Source: Lentimicrobium sp.
Lineage (GTDB): Bacteria; Bacteroidota; Bacteroidia; Flavobacteriales; Flavobacteriaceae
Assembly (NCBI GenBank): GCA_022758945.1
Contig: JAEMQE010000223.1
Location: forward strand, 13,659-19,994
DNA length: 6,336 bases
Reading direction: 5' to 3'
Part shown: positions 1-5,513 of the stretch, in pieces
Position numbering within the stretch: the first letter of the stretch is position 1
How the letters are laid out: each line of letters begins with the position of its first letter
Position numbers and translations under genes: made by a program
Notes under the pieces: generated by a model
Seen by the model: the letters and a program-made list of their open reading frames with translations, nothing else
The model's database searches: none
What the model was told of the DNA's origin: nothing

Positions 1-68
1 CGACTGGGGCTCGAACCCAGGACCCCATCATTAAAAGTGATGTGCTCTACCAACTGAGCTATCGAGTC
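1..68 (-). tRNA. tRNA-Lys (TTT anticodon), 3' end cut by window edge
   Basis: Read on the minus strand, the sequence folds as a cloverleaf. The acceptor 5' strand GACTCGA is at 68-62, the D-arm carries AGCTCAGTTGGTAGAGC, and the anticodon stem CATCA/TGATG encloses the loop CTTTTAA. The T-arm is CTGGG-TTCGAGC-CCCAG. The anticodon TTT lies at 35-33, so the tRNA decodes AAA/AAG lysine codons. The last acceptor bases, the discriminator base and any encoded CCA lie to the left of the window. A strong promoter stands just upstream on the same strand (92-123). Confidence 0.96.
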
Positions 69-91
69 ATTTCGTTTCTTGAATGCGGGTG

Positions 92-123
92 CAAATATAA
101 GGTCTTATTTTTAATTTTTCAAA
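92..123 (-). promoter_or_regulatory. Bacteroidota-type promoter for tRNA-Lys
   Basis: On the minus strand TTTG (123-120) is followed by a 20-nt spacer and TATATTTG (99-92). This matches the Bacteroidota sigma-70 consensus of TTTG at -33 and TAnnTTTG at -7. Transcription would start around 84-87, about 16-19 nt before the mature tRNA 5' end. Spacing and both boxes match, so this is one of the two clearest promoters in the window. Confidence 0.8.
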
Positions 124-135
124 GCTATTTTATTA

Positions 136-143
136 TAAATTTG
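136..143 (+). promoter_or_regulatory. aroK: Probable -7 box of the aroK promoter
   Basis: TAAATTTG matches the Bacteroidota -7 consensus TAnnTTTG and lies 51 nt before the aroK ATG. No convincing TTG is found 19-21 nt upstream, so the -33 element is weak or absent. It would be divergent from the tRNA-Lys promoter, with the two -7 boxes about 36 bp apart. Confidence 0.5.
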
Positions 144-194
144 TCTTTTTTAAACAAAAGCACTTAACGCCTTAGTATATAAGGTTTTATTCAA

Positions 195-713
195 ATGAGA
201 AAAATTATTTTATTAGGTTATATGGGTTGTGGAAAGTCTACAATTGCCAATAGACTGTCGAAAATCACCAATATTCCTTACGTAGATTTGGATAAAAATA
301 TCGAGGAGCGAACAAAATTGTCCATAAATGAAATTTTTAAACAGCGAGGTGAGATTTATTTCAGGAAGCTCGAGCGAGAGGTTTTTATTGAATTATTGAA
401 TTCTCCAGGAAATTTAATTATAGGTTTGGGAGGCGGAACTCCTTGTTATGCTAATAATCATGAATTATTAAAAGGAGAAAATATTTTGTCCATCTATTTA
501 AAAGCCTCAGTTAAAACTTTATTTGAAAGATTAGTTGCCAATAAAAGCAAACGCCCGCTCATTGCTGATAAAAACGAGGATGAAATGAAGGAATTTATTG
601 CCAAACATCTTTTTGATAGAAGTTTTTATTATAACCAAGCACAATATAAAGTAAGTATTGACGGTAAAACGAAGGATGAAACTACCCAAGATATTCTAAC
701 TATTTTAGCTTAG
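195..713 (+). CDS. aroK: Shikimate kinase (EC 2.7.1.71)
   Basis: A cytoplasmic enzyme that phosphorylates shikimate with ATP to give shikimate 3-phosphate, a step towards chorismate and the aromatic amino acids. The 172-residue length is normal for the family. The Walker A motif GYMGCGKST is at residues 8-16. The D31-x-D33 motif (Mg2+ and shikimate), Arg57 in FRKLE (shikimate carboxylate contact) and the GGG at 79-81 are all present. The lid arginine is in KRPLI (Arg120), and a further arginine (Arg142, in DRSFYY) fits the C-terminal substrate-contact position. The start ATG at 195 sits just before the nucleotide-binding strand, as in homologues; no Shine-Dalgarno sequence is seen, which is usual in this phylum. 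The gene appears monocistronic and its 3' end overlaps the convergent phosphoribosyltransferase gene by 9 bp. Confidence 0.96.
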   Translation: MRKIILLGYMGCGKSTIANRLSKITNIPYVDLDKNIEERTKLSINEIFKQRGEIYFRKLEREVFIELLNSPGNLIIGLGGGTPCYANNHELLKGENILSIYLKASVKTLFERLVANKSKRPLIADKNEDEMKEFIAKHLFDRSFYYNQAQYKVSIDGKTKDETTQDILTILA

Positions 714-1205
714 ATAAGCATAATTATCACCGTTTTCATCAAAAACAACCTGCACATGTTCCAATGATGATGTAGAAAGTGAGATTCCTTTAAAATCAGC
801 TTTTACCGGGTATTTTTTATGATTTCTATCTACAAGTACGGCCGTTTTAAATTTCGTTAAAGGCACATCCAGAAAATGTCTGACAGCATAAATCAGGGTG
901 GTTCCAGAATTCAGCACATCATCTACAAGAACTAATCCTTTATTGGTATATTGTTCTTTTGTCAAAGAAGTGTTTATAGGCAATTCGGGATTTTGTTTAT
1001 TGATTCGAACCTCACAAAGCGAAACTTTCAGAGTTGAAATTTTATTTAAAGCGTCCGCAATTTTTTTTGCAAAAGTAAATCCATTGGAAGCAATTCCTGC
1101 AATGACGATTTCGTCATCGTCTACAAATGTTTCATAGATTTGATACGCAATTCTTTTTATGGTATGTTCAATTTCCTGATTCGATAAGATGATATTCTTG
1201 CTCAT
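705..1205 (-). CDS. PyrR-like phosphoribosyltransferase family protein
   Basis: A type I phosphoribosyltransferase fold protein of 166 residues. The PRPP-binding loop is VLVDDVLNSGTTL at residues 92-104, with adjacent acidic residues D95 and D96. The downstream segment AVLVDRNHKKYPVKADFKG (122-140), then STSSLEHVQVVF, resembles the C-terminal half of PyrR (pyrimidine operon attenuator/uracil phosphoribosyltransferase). It is shorter than classical PyrR (about 180) and lacks the usual YRDD-type stretch before the PRPP loop, which here reads EVRINKQNPELP. The natural base and any RNA-binding role are therefore uncertain; a salvage phosphoribosyltransferase is the safe reading. It lies 50 bp downstream of hslR with no promoter in the gap, so the two are probably cotranscribed. 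It ends inside the 3' end of aroK. Confidence 0.9.
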   Translation of the reverse strand: MSKNIILSNQEIEHTIKRIAYQIYETFVDDDEIVIAGIASNGFTFAKKIADALNKISTLKVSLCEVRINKQNPELPINTSLTKEQYTNKGLVLVDDVLNSGTTLIYAVRHFLDVPLTKFKTAVLVDRNHKKYPVKADFKGISLSTSSLEHVQVVFDENGDNYAYLS

Positions 1206-1255
1206 TTTGAAAAAATTAGATTTTAGATTTGTTTGATTGACATTGATTCTTCATT

Positions 1256-1630
1256 TTATTCATTTGTTTCGTTTCCGAAATCTTCTATGTCCCGACGATC
1301 TTTTTTTGTGGGACGGCCATCGCCGTTTTTTCGATAATGTTCCTTCGATAATTTCAGTAATTCTAAATGTTCATAGACTTCTGCCGGAGTTTCATTTTTT
1401 CGATACATATCAACTAGTTTGGCGCCCACACGATTGTCCGGAATATCTAGAACGGTGATTATTTGTGTGATTTGGTCTTTTCTAAAAGTGATTTTATCAG
1501 TGGGAAAAACCTCCTTCGAGGGTTTGGCAACTTGGCCATTTACGGTGACATGATTTTTTTTACAGGCCTCGGTAACCATATTTCGGGTCTTATAATATCG
1601 CACACACCATAAATATTTATCTATTCGCAT
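1256..1630 (-). CDS. hslR: S4-domain RNA-binding protein, Hsp15 family
   Basis: A 124-residue homologue of Hsp15, which in E. coli binds free 50S subunits carrying stalled peptidyl-tRNA and helps recycle them. The S4 domain opens with MRIDKYLWCVRYYKTR, close to RLDKWLWAARFYKTR of E. coli Hsp15, and continues with VTVNGQVAKPSKEV (residues 29-42). The family's basic C-terminal signature appears as GRPTKKDRRDIEDF. An in-frame ATG at 1675 would add 15 residues (MIYFCKQFNFDFRKF). I reject it because family proteins begin at or near MRIDK and because the predicted -7 box (1662-1669) lies downstream of it. It is the first gene of a two-gene unit with the phosphoribosyltransferase. Confidence 0.93.
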   Translation of the reverse strand: MRIDKYLWCVRYYKTRNMVTEACKKNHVTVNGQVAKPSKEVFPTDKITFRKDQITQIITVLDIPDNRVGAKLVDMYRKNETPAEVYEHLELLKLSKEHYRKNGDGRPTKKDRRDIEDFGNETNE

Positions 1631-1654
1631 AAATTTTCTAAAATCGAAGTTAAA

Positions 1655-1688
1655 TTGTTTACAAAAATAAATCAAAATTGTATCTTGC
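1655..1688 (+). promoter_or_regulatory. Possible promoter of the FKBP lipoprotein gene
   Basis: TTG at 1655-1657 precedes TATCTTGC at 1681-1688 with a 23-nt spacer. The -7 box differs slightly from TAnnTTTG and the spacer is at the long end of what Flavobacterium promoters tolerate. Transcription would start near 1693-1696, leaving a leader of about 15 nt before the ATG at 1709. It overlaps the divergent hslR promoter. Confidence 0.35.
1662..1669 (-). promoter_or_regulatory. hslR: Probable -7 box of the hslR promoter
   Basis: On the minus strand TATTTTTG matches TAnnTTTG and lies 31 nt upstream of the ATG at 1630. No TTG is visible at the right distance for a -33 element, so this is a partial match. 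If real, it rules out translation from the upstream ATG at 1675. Confidence 0.45.
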
Positions 1689-1708
1689 GCACTTAAAAAT
1701 CAGCAATA

Positions 1709-2797
1709 ATGAACAAATTTAAGTTTTATTTTATTCTATTAATTACAACGGTCTCTTTATTTTCATGTTCAAAGAATGACACGCCTACCTATGAGCCACC
1801 ACGAGATTATAAAACACAATATGATGTTGATATTGCTGACATTGAGGAGTATTTAAACACAAATTATATAACAGTAGTAAATCATCCGGGTTTTGTAGAT
1901 GATCAGAATGTAACGATTACAAAAATTGATGCTGCACAACCTTCCATTATGTCTTATACAGCTAATGCTTTTGCTGGAAGCACAGTTTTTCCGCAACTTT
2001 GGAGCAAAGATGTAAGCAAAAATAATATAATCTATAAATTGTATTATTTAGTTTTAAGACCAGGAATAGGAGAATCTCCTTGCAATGTTGATGGTGTAAT
2101 GACTTCTTATAGGGGGGATTATTTAGAGCGTACGGGAACTTCCGGCACAACTGTTACAACAGTTACCGCCACTAAATTTGAAGAAGTAGTATATCCTCAG
2201 GCCATGATAAGTTTGTTTACCACAATATCAGGATGGAGTGAAACTTTTCCCATTTTTAAAACAGGAACTTACACAGCAAATGCGGATGGATCAATTACCC
2301 ATTATGATTTTGGTGCTGGCGTAATGTTTCTTCCTTCTGGATTAGCCTATTATAATACAGGTTCAGGTTCAATTCCTGCTTATTCACCTTTGGTGTTTAG
2401 TTTTAAGCTATATGAATTGCAAAGATTAGATCAGGATAATGATGGGATTTTCTCTTTTCAAGAAGACCTTAATGGAGACGGTTATGTCCGAACTTTGGCA
2501 ACTGGTGTCGTAAATCCTGATGATACTGATGGTGATGGAGTTCCAAATTTCCTTGATGTTGACGATGACGGAGATAATTATACTACAAGACTGGAAATCA
2601 CAAAACCTGCAGGAACTAATTCTGGTTTAAGTGCTTATTTTCCGTATGATCCTATCGTAGATAATCCTCTGACAACTGCTATTGAAACTGAAACAAAAGG
2701 AGTCCCAGAATATTCTGCGGCAGGAACTCCGGATTATACAACTCCTACAAGATTAAGAATATATCTTGACAAAGCGCATCATACAGCAAAACCATAA
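1709..2797 (+). CDS. Lipoprotein FKBP-type peptidyl-prolyl isomerase with EF-hand/TSP3-like tail
   Basis: Predicted exported lipoprotein of 362 residues. A type II signal peptide has a basic start, a hydrophobic core at 6-16 and the lipobox LFSC, with lipidated Cys20. After a helical linker (about 35-60), an FKBP-like isomerase domain spans about 105-237. GVMTSYRGDYL (129-139) matches the first FKBP strands. SGWSETFPIFKTG (174-186) holds the pocket-floor Trp176. LPSGLAYYNTGSGSIPAYSPLVFSFKLYEL (208-237) matches the YG-IPP-LVF region, with Tyr214 and Phe230 in pocket positions. The usual FD pair reads Phe157-Glu158. Next, D241-E252 (DQDNDGIFSFQE) is a canonical 12-residue EF-hand loop, and 255-289 holds further DxDGDG repeats like thrombospondin type 3 calcium sites. 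The role is probably folding of envelope proteins, in the same broad class as the gliding lipoprotein GldI; a specific gliding role is not supported. It is divergent from hslR and apparently monocistronic. Confidence 0.85.
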   Translation: MNKFKFYFILLITTVSLFSCSKNDTPTYEPPRDYKTQYDVDIADIEEYLNTNYITVVNHPGFVDDQNVTITKIDAAQPSIMSYTANAFAGSTVFPQLWSKDVSKNNIIYKLYYLVLRPGIGESPCNVDGVMTSYRGDYLERTGTSGTTVTTVTATKFEEVVYPQAMISLFTTISGWSETFPIFKTGTYTANADGSITHYDFGAGVMFLPSGLAYYNTGSGSIPAYSPLVFSFKLYELQRLDQDNDGIFSFQEDLNGDGYVRTLATGVVNPDDTDGDGVPNFLDVDDDGDNYTTRLEITKPAGTNSGLSAYFPYDPIVDNPLTTAIETETKGVPEYSAAGTPDYTTPTRLRIYLDKAHHTAKP

Positions 2798-2820
2798 TTT
2801 TGGTGGAGTTGAATCAAATA

Positions 2821-2853
2821 AAAAACCTCGAAATATACTTTCGAGGTTTTTTT
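2821..2853. terminator. Bidirectional rho-independent terminator
   Basis: A perfect stem CCTCGAAA (2826-2833) / TTTCGAGG (2839-2846) with loop TATAC is flanked by an A-run on the left and seven T on the right. Read either way it gives a hairpin followed by U-rich RNA. It sits 24 nt after the FKBP lipoprotein stop and 24 nt after the transketolase C-subunit stop, so it can end both convergent transcripts. Confidence 0.92.
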
Positions 2854-2876
2854 ATGGTAAAAAATAAGCAACAATC

Positions 2877-3830
2877 TTATTTTCTTTTTATCACTTTTTC
2901 TACAGCGGCAACAATCGCCTGATTGTTCAACTTGTATTTCTCCATCAATTGCTCTGGAGTTCCGCTTTCGCCAAAACTGTCCTGAACAGCAACAAACTCT
3001 TGTGGAGATGGATTATTCAAAGCCAAAACTCTGGCAACGCTTTCGCCAAGACCACCAAGAATGTTATGTTCTTCGGCAGTAACCACACATTTGGTTTTTG
3101 CTAGTGATTTCAAAATCGCTTCTTCATCCAATGGTTTTATAGTGTGAATATTGATTACTTCGGCAGAAATTCCTTTTGCTTCCAATGCTTCGGCAGCAAC
3201 AAGCGCTTCCCAAACTAAATGTCCTGTAGCAATAATCGTTACATCTGTTCCTTCATTTAGCATAATCGCTTTTCCAATAATAAATGGTTCGTCAGCAGGC
3301 ATAAAATTGGGTACAACTGGACGTCCAAAACGCAAATAAGCAGGACCGTGATGATCTGCTAAAGCGATTGTCGCAGCTTTGGTTTGATTGTGATCACAAG
3401 TGTTGATTACAGTCATTCCGGGCAACATTTTCATTAGTCCAATATCTTCTAATATTTGATGTGTTGCACCATCTTCGCCCAATGTTAAACCAGCGTGTGA
3501 AGCACAAATTTTTACATTTTTATCTGAATATGCTACTGATTGACGAATTTGGTCGTACACTCTTCCCGTAGAAAAGTTAGCAAAAGTTCCCGTAAAAGGA
3601 ATTTTTCCGCCAATGGTTAATCCCGCTGCAATTCCAATCATATTGGCTTCAGCAATCCCAATTTGGAAAAAACGCTCCGGATGATTTTTCTTGAAATCGT
3701 CAAATTTTAATGAACCAATTAAATCTGCACAAAGTGCTACCACGTTTTCATTTTTAGCTCCTAATTCTGTCATTCCCACTCCAAAACCGGAACGAGTATC
3801 TTTACTTCCTGTATTTATATATTTTTTCAT
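2877..3830 (-). CDS. Transketolase, C-terminal subunit (split enzyme, EC 2.2.1.1)
   Basis: Carries the pyrimidine-binding and C-terminal domains of transketolase in 317 residues. The thiamine-activating glutamate is Glu61 in QIGIAEANMIGIAAG. Active-site histidines are His112 (ASHAGLTLGEDG) and His124 (GATHQ). The C-terminal domain starts near 190 and includes IIATGHLVWEALVAAE and VTAEEHNILGGLGE. It must pair with the product of the adjacent N-terminal gene to make ThDP-dependent transketolase, which moves two-carbon units between sugar phosphates in the non-oxidative pentose phosphate pathway. Both halves are intact with their own start and stop codons. An 87-bp spacer separates it from the upstream gene with no promoter seen, so cotranscription is likely. 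The GEDGATHQ motif also occurs in DXS, but the partner gene and the N-terminal motifs favour transketolase. Confidence 0.95.
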   Translation of the reverse strand: MKKYINTGSKDTRSGFGVGMTELGAKNENVVALCADLIGSLKFDDFKKNHPERFFQIGIAEANMIGIAAGLTIGGKIPFTGTFANFSTGRVYDQIRQSVAYSDKNVKICASHAGLTLGEDGATHQILEDIGLMKMLPGMTVINTCDHNQTKAATIALADHHGPAYLRFGRPVVPNFMPADEPFIIGKAIMLNEGTDVTIIATGHLVWEALVAAEALEAKGISAEVINIHTIKPLDEEAILKSLAKTKCVVTAEEHNILGGLGESVARVLALNNPSPQEFVAVQDSFGESGTPEQLMEKYKLNNQAIVAAVEKVIKRK

Positions 3831-3887
3831 TTTTCTTAATTGAAAGATTAAAAGATTTTAAAATTGAATGATTTAGTGTTGAATCTG

Positions 3888-3914
3888 AAATCTGCAATCT
3901 AAAATCTGCAATCT
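3888..3914. repeat. 14-bp tandem repeat in the transketolase spacer
   Basis: AAATCTGCAATCTA at 3888-3901 is followed directly by AAATCTGCAATCT at 3902-3914, and a decayed third unit (GAATCTG) precedes it at 3881-3887. It fills the 3' part of the intergenic gap just after the N-subunit stop codon. The 12-mer AATCTAAAATCT at its centre recurs in opposite orientation at 1218-1229, in another operon spacer. Confidence 0.75.
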
Positions 3915-3917
3915 GAT

Positions 3918-4769
3918 TTAATAATCGCTTTCGGCTTCAGTATAGTTTTGACTCAAAGCATTTTCGAGTTGGGCATCATTTGGTGCTTTTCCGTGCCAAG
4001 CGTGACTGTACATCATAAAATCTACTCCGTTACCCATTTCAGTATGCAATAAAACACAAACTGGTTTTCCTTTTCCGGTTCTTGATTTGGCTTCAGTCAA
4101 TCCAGCGATAATCGCTTCAATGTCGTTTCCTTTTGCAATTTCCAAAACATCCCAATCGAATGCTTCAAATTTGGCACGAATACTTCCCATTGCCAAAACT
4201 TCGTCAGTTGTTCCGTCAATTTGTTTTCCGTTTACATCTACTGTTGCAATCAGATTATCCACTTTTTTAGCAGAAGCATACATTATGGCTTCCCAGTTTT
4301 GGCCTTCTTGCAATTCGCCATCGCCGTGTAAGGTGTAAACCAAATGGTTGTCTTTGTTCAACTTTTTTGCCTGAGCAGCACCAATGGCAACGGATAATCC
4401 TTGTCCCAAAGAACCCGATGCAATTCTCACACCTGGTAAGCCATCGTGAGTTGTTGGGTGTCCTTGTAATCTTGAATTGATTAGACGGAAAGTTGCTAAT
4501 TCCGATACCGGAAAATAGCCGCTTCTTGCTAATACGCTGTAGAAGAGCGGAGAGATATGGCCGTTGGATAGGAAGAATAAATCTTCTCCAATCCCGTCCA
4601 TATCAAAACCTGGTTTTCTGTCCATTATGTTTTGGTACAAGCTGACCATAAATTCGGTGCAACCAAGAGAACCTCCGGGATGACCTGAATTGACAGCGTG
4701 AACCATACGAAGAATATCTCTTCTGACTTGGATAGTTAAATCGTTTAATTGTTGTGTGTTAGGCTTCAT
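3918..4769 (-). CDS. Transketolase, N-terminal subunit (split enzyme, EC 2.2.1.1)
   Basis: A 283-residue diphosphate-binding half of transketolase. The ThDP motif starts with GDGELQEGQNWEA at residues 149-161 and ends at DVNGKQIDG (178-186), with Asn180 as metal ligand. Conserved histidines are His30 (NSGHPGGSLG), His71 (LSNGHISP) and His104 (QGHPT), as expected for substrate and cofactor contacts. SGSLGQGLSVAIGAA (118-132) and HTEMGNGVDFM near the C-terminus are also typical. This subunit binds the diphosphate and Mg2+, while the downstream gene supplies the catalytic glutamate. It starts about 25 nt downstream of a consensus promoter and is the first gene of the two-gene operon. The split arrangement is common in Bacteroidota and archaea, so it is not a broken gene. 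Confidence 0.95.
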   Translation of the reverse strand: MKPNTQQLNDLTIQVRRDILRMVHAVNSGHPGGSLGCTEFMVSLYQNIMDRKPGFDMDGIGEDLFFLSNGHISPLFYSVLARSGYFPVSELATFRLINSRLQGHPTTHDGLPGVRIASGSLGQGLSVAIGAAQAKKLNKDNHLVYTLHGDGELQEGQNWEAIMYASAKKVDNLIATVDVNGKQIDGTTDEVLAMGSIRAKFEAFDWDVLEIAKGNDIEAIIAGLTEAKSRTGKGKPVCVLLHTEMGNGVDFMMYSHAWHGKAPNDAQLENALSQNYTEAESDY

Positions 4770-4794
4770 TTTATGTGTAAAAGTTAAACTGCTG

Positions 4795-4826
4795 CAAATG
4801 TAATTTTTATTTTGCCGTAAGACAAA
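4795..4826 (-). promoter_or_regulatory. Bacteroidota-type promoter of the transketolase operon
   Basis: On the minus strand TTTG (4826-4823), a 20-nt spacer and TACATTTG (4802-4795) match the -33/-7 consensus exactly, with the same geometry as the tRNA-Lys promoter. The start would be around 4787-4790, giving a leader of about 20 nt before the ATG at 4769. A strong constitutive promoter suits a central carbon enzyme. Confidence 0.8.
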
Positions 4827-4861
4827 TGATTTTTGGAATAGTTATTATGGTTTATGAGCAC

Positions 4862-4891
4862 AAAAAAAGTCTCACAAAAAGCGAGACTTTT
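4862..4891 (-). terminator. Rho-independent terminator of the rhodanese operon
   Basis: A 9-bp stem AAAAGTCTC (4865-4873) / GAGACTTTT (4883-4891) closes a 9-nt loop. On the minus strand it is followed by seven T (4868-4862, partly in the stem), which suits termination of transcripts coming from the rhodanese genes. On the plus strand the T-run is only four long. It lies 59-88 nt downstream of the last gene's stop and upstream of the transketolase promoter, so it insulates the two operons. Confidence 0.8.
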
Positions 4892-4925
4892 CCAACGGTA
4901 ACAGGACATTTAAAAACTATCTTTT

Positions 4926-4941
4926 TGCCTTTTCGAAGGCA
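4926..4941. other. Small hairpin after the membrane protein gene
   Basis: TGCCTT (4926-4931) pairs with AAGGCA (4936-4941) around TTCG, or CGAA when read on the minus strand. It begins 9 nt beyond the stop codon at 4950-4952. Only the plus strand has a T-run after it (4945-4951), and no plus-strand gene precedes it. In the minus-strand RNA it is more likely a 3' end-stabilising stem ahead of the main terminator. Confidence 0.4.
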
Positions 4942-4949
4942 GTATTTTT

Positions 4950-5192
4950 TTATTTAATTTCCTCGTATTCTACTTCTTCAATTTTATCGGAATTACTTTT
5001 CTTTATTGGCACGGAGCAACCATTTGCACCACAACAACCTGTGTTTGTAATTGCCTGAAATATAAAAAATAATGCTACAATTCCAGAAAATATACTTTGG
5101 GTTTCAACAGCTTGGACGGCGATATAAATTCCCAATCCTAAACGTAGAATGCGCATAAAATTCCAATCGGTTAGTAAGGTTTCTTTCGTCAT
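4950..5192 (-). CDS. Small two-helix membrane protein with CCx4C motif, YgaP-like membrane module
   Basis: An 80-residue inner-membrane protein with two predicted helices at about 15-29 (ILRLGLGIYIAVQAV) and 33-49 (SIFSGIVALFFIFQAIT). The second helix is followed at once by TNTGCCGANGC, giving Cys53, Cys54 and Cys59. The C-terminal tail is acidic (EEVEYEEIK). The opening WNFMRILRLGLG recalls the membrane domain of YgaP (DUF2892), which ends in a cysteine-containing segment. I infer similarity from architecture, not from a firm family match. The start ATG overlaps the stop codon of the upstream rhodanese by one base (TAATG), indicating translational coupling. A role as membrane partner accepting persulfide sulfur or binding metal for the two rhodaneses is plausible but unproven. 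Confidence 0.85.
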   Translation of the reverse strand: MTKETLLTDWNFMRILRLGLGIYIAVQAVETQSIFSGIVALFFIFQAITNTGCCGANGCSVPIKKSNSDKIEEVEYEEIK

Positions 5193-5506
5193 TATAGTTT
5201 ACTTTGAAGACTGTACCAACCTCCGCCATTGTGTACTTGAGTGTAGCCATTAGCGGTTAAAATTCCTTTTGCAGATGCACTTCTCATTCCTGATGCACAA
5301 CAAGTGATAATGGGTTTATTTTTATCTTTCAGTTTAGCCAAGTTGTTTCTTAAAGTATCAACTGAAATATTAACTGAACCTTTAATGTGTCCGCCAGCAA
5401 ATTCAGATTTAGAACGTACGTCCAAAATAATAGCTCCATTTTTTACCAATTCAGCATAGTTTACTCCTGGTCCAATTCCAAATAATTTTTTTAAGGTATT
5501 TATCAT
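5192..5506 (-). CDS. Single-domain rhodanese-like sulfurtransferase (second of pair)
   Basis: A 104-residue single rhodanese domain. LDVRSKSEFAGGHIKGSVNI (28-47) is the standard N-terminal signature, and the active-site loop is CCASGMRSA (69-77). By alignment with the usual C-x-S-G-x-R-S loop, Cys70 is the persulfide-forming catalytic cysteine and Arg75 lies in the loop. Cys69 is an additional neighbouring thiol. The family transfers sulfane sulfur, or handles persulfide, thiosulfate or glutathione persulfide in the cytoplasm. About 15 residues (MINTLKKLFGIGPGV) precede the domain; no signal peptide is evident. It follows the first rhodanese after a 7-bp gap and overlaps the membrane protein gene by one base. 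The closing NGGGW matches the NGGSW of its neighbour, which suggests an old duplication. Confidence 0.94.
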   Translation of the reverse strand: MINTLKKLFGIGPGVNYAELVKNGAIILDVRSKSEFAGGHIKGSVNISVDTLRNNLAKLKDKNKPIITCCASGMRSASAKGILTANGYTQVHNGGGWYSLQSKL

Positions 5507-5513
5507 TTTTTGA

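Noticed and set aside
708..719. GCTT-AGAT-AAGC mini hairpin over the aroK and phosphoribosyltransferase stop codons
   Set aside because: It has only 4 bp and no U-run on either strand, so it is not a credible terminator.
898..1137. Plus-strand open frame opposite the phosphoribosyltransferase gene
   Set aside because: It is antisense to a well-conserved gene, has no recognisable domain and no start signals; the same holds for the frames at 1237-1458, 1962-2150, 3151-3339, 4087-4338 and 6015-6269.
3888..3914. CRISPR-like repeat array
   Set aside because: The units are directly tandem, 14 bp long and without unique spacers, and there are no cas genes.
2877..4769. Transketolase broken by frameshift into two pieces
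   Set aside because: Each half has its own start and stop, all catalytic motifs are present, an 87-bp gap separates them, and split transketolase is a known normal arrangement.
4847..4957. 36-codon plus-strand frame between the transketolase promoter and the membrane protein gene
   Set aside because: It runs through the terminator hairpin and a second hairpin, has low-complexity composition and no promoter or ribosome binding site.
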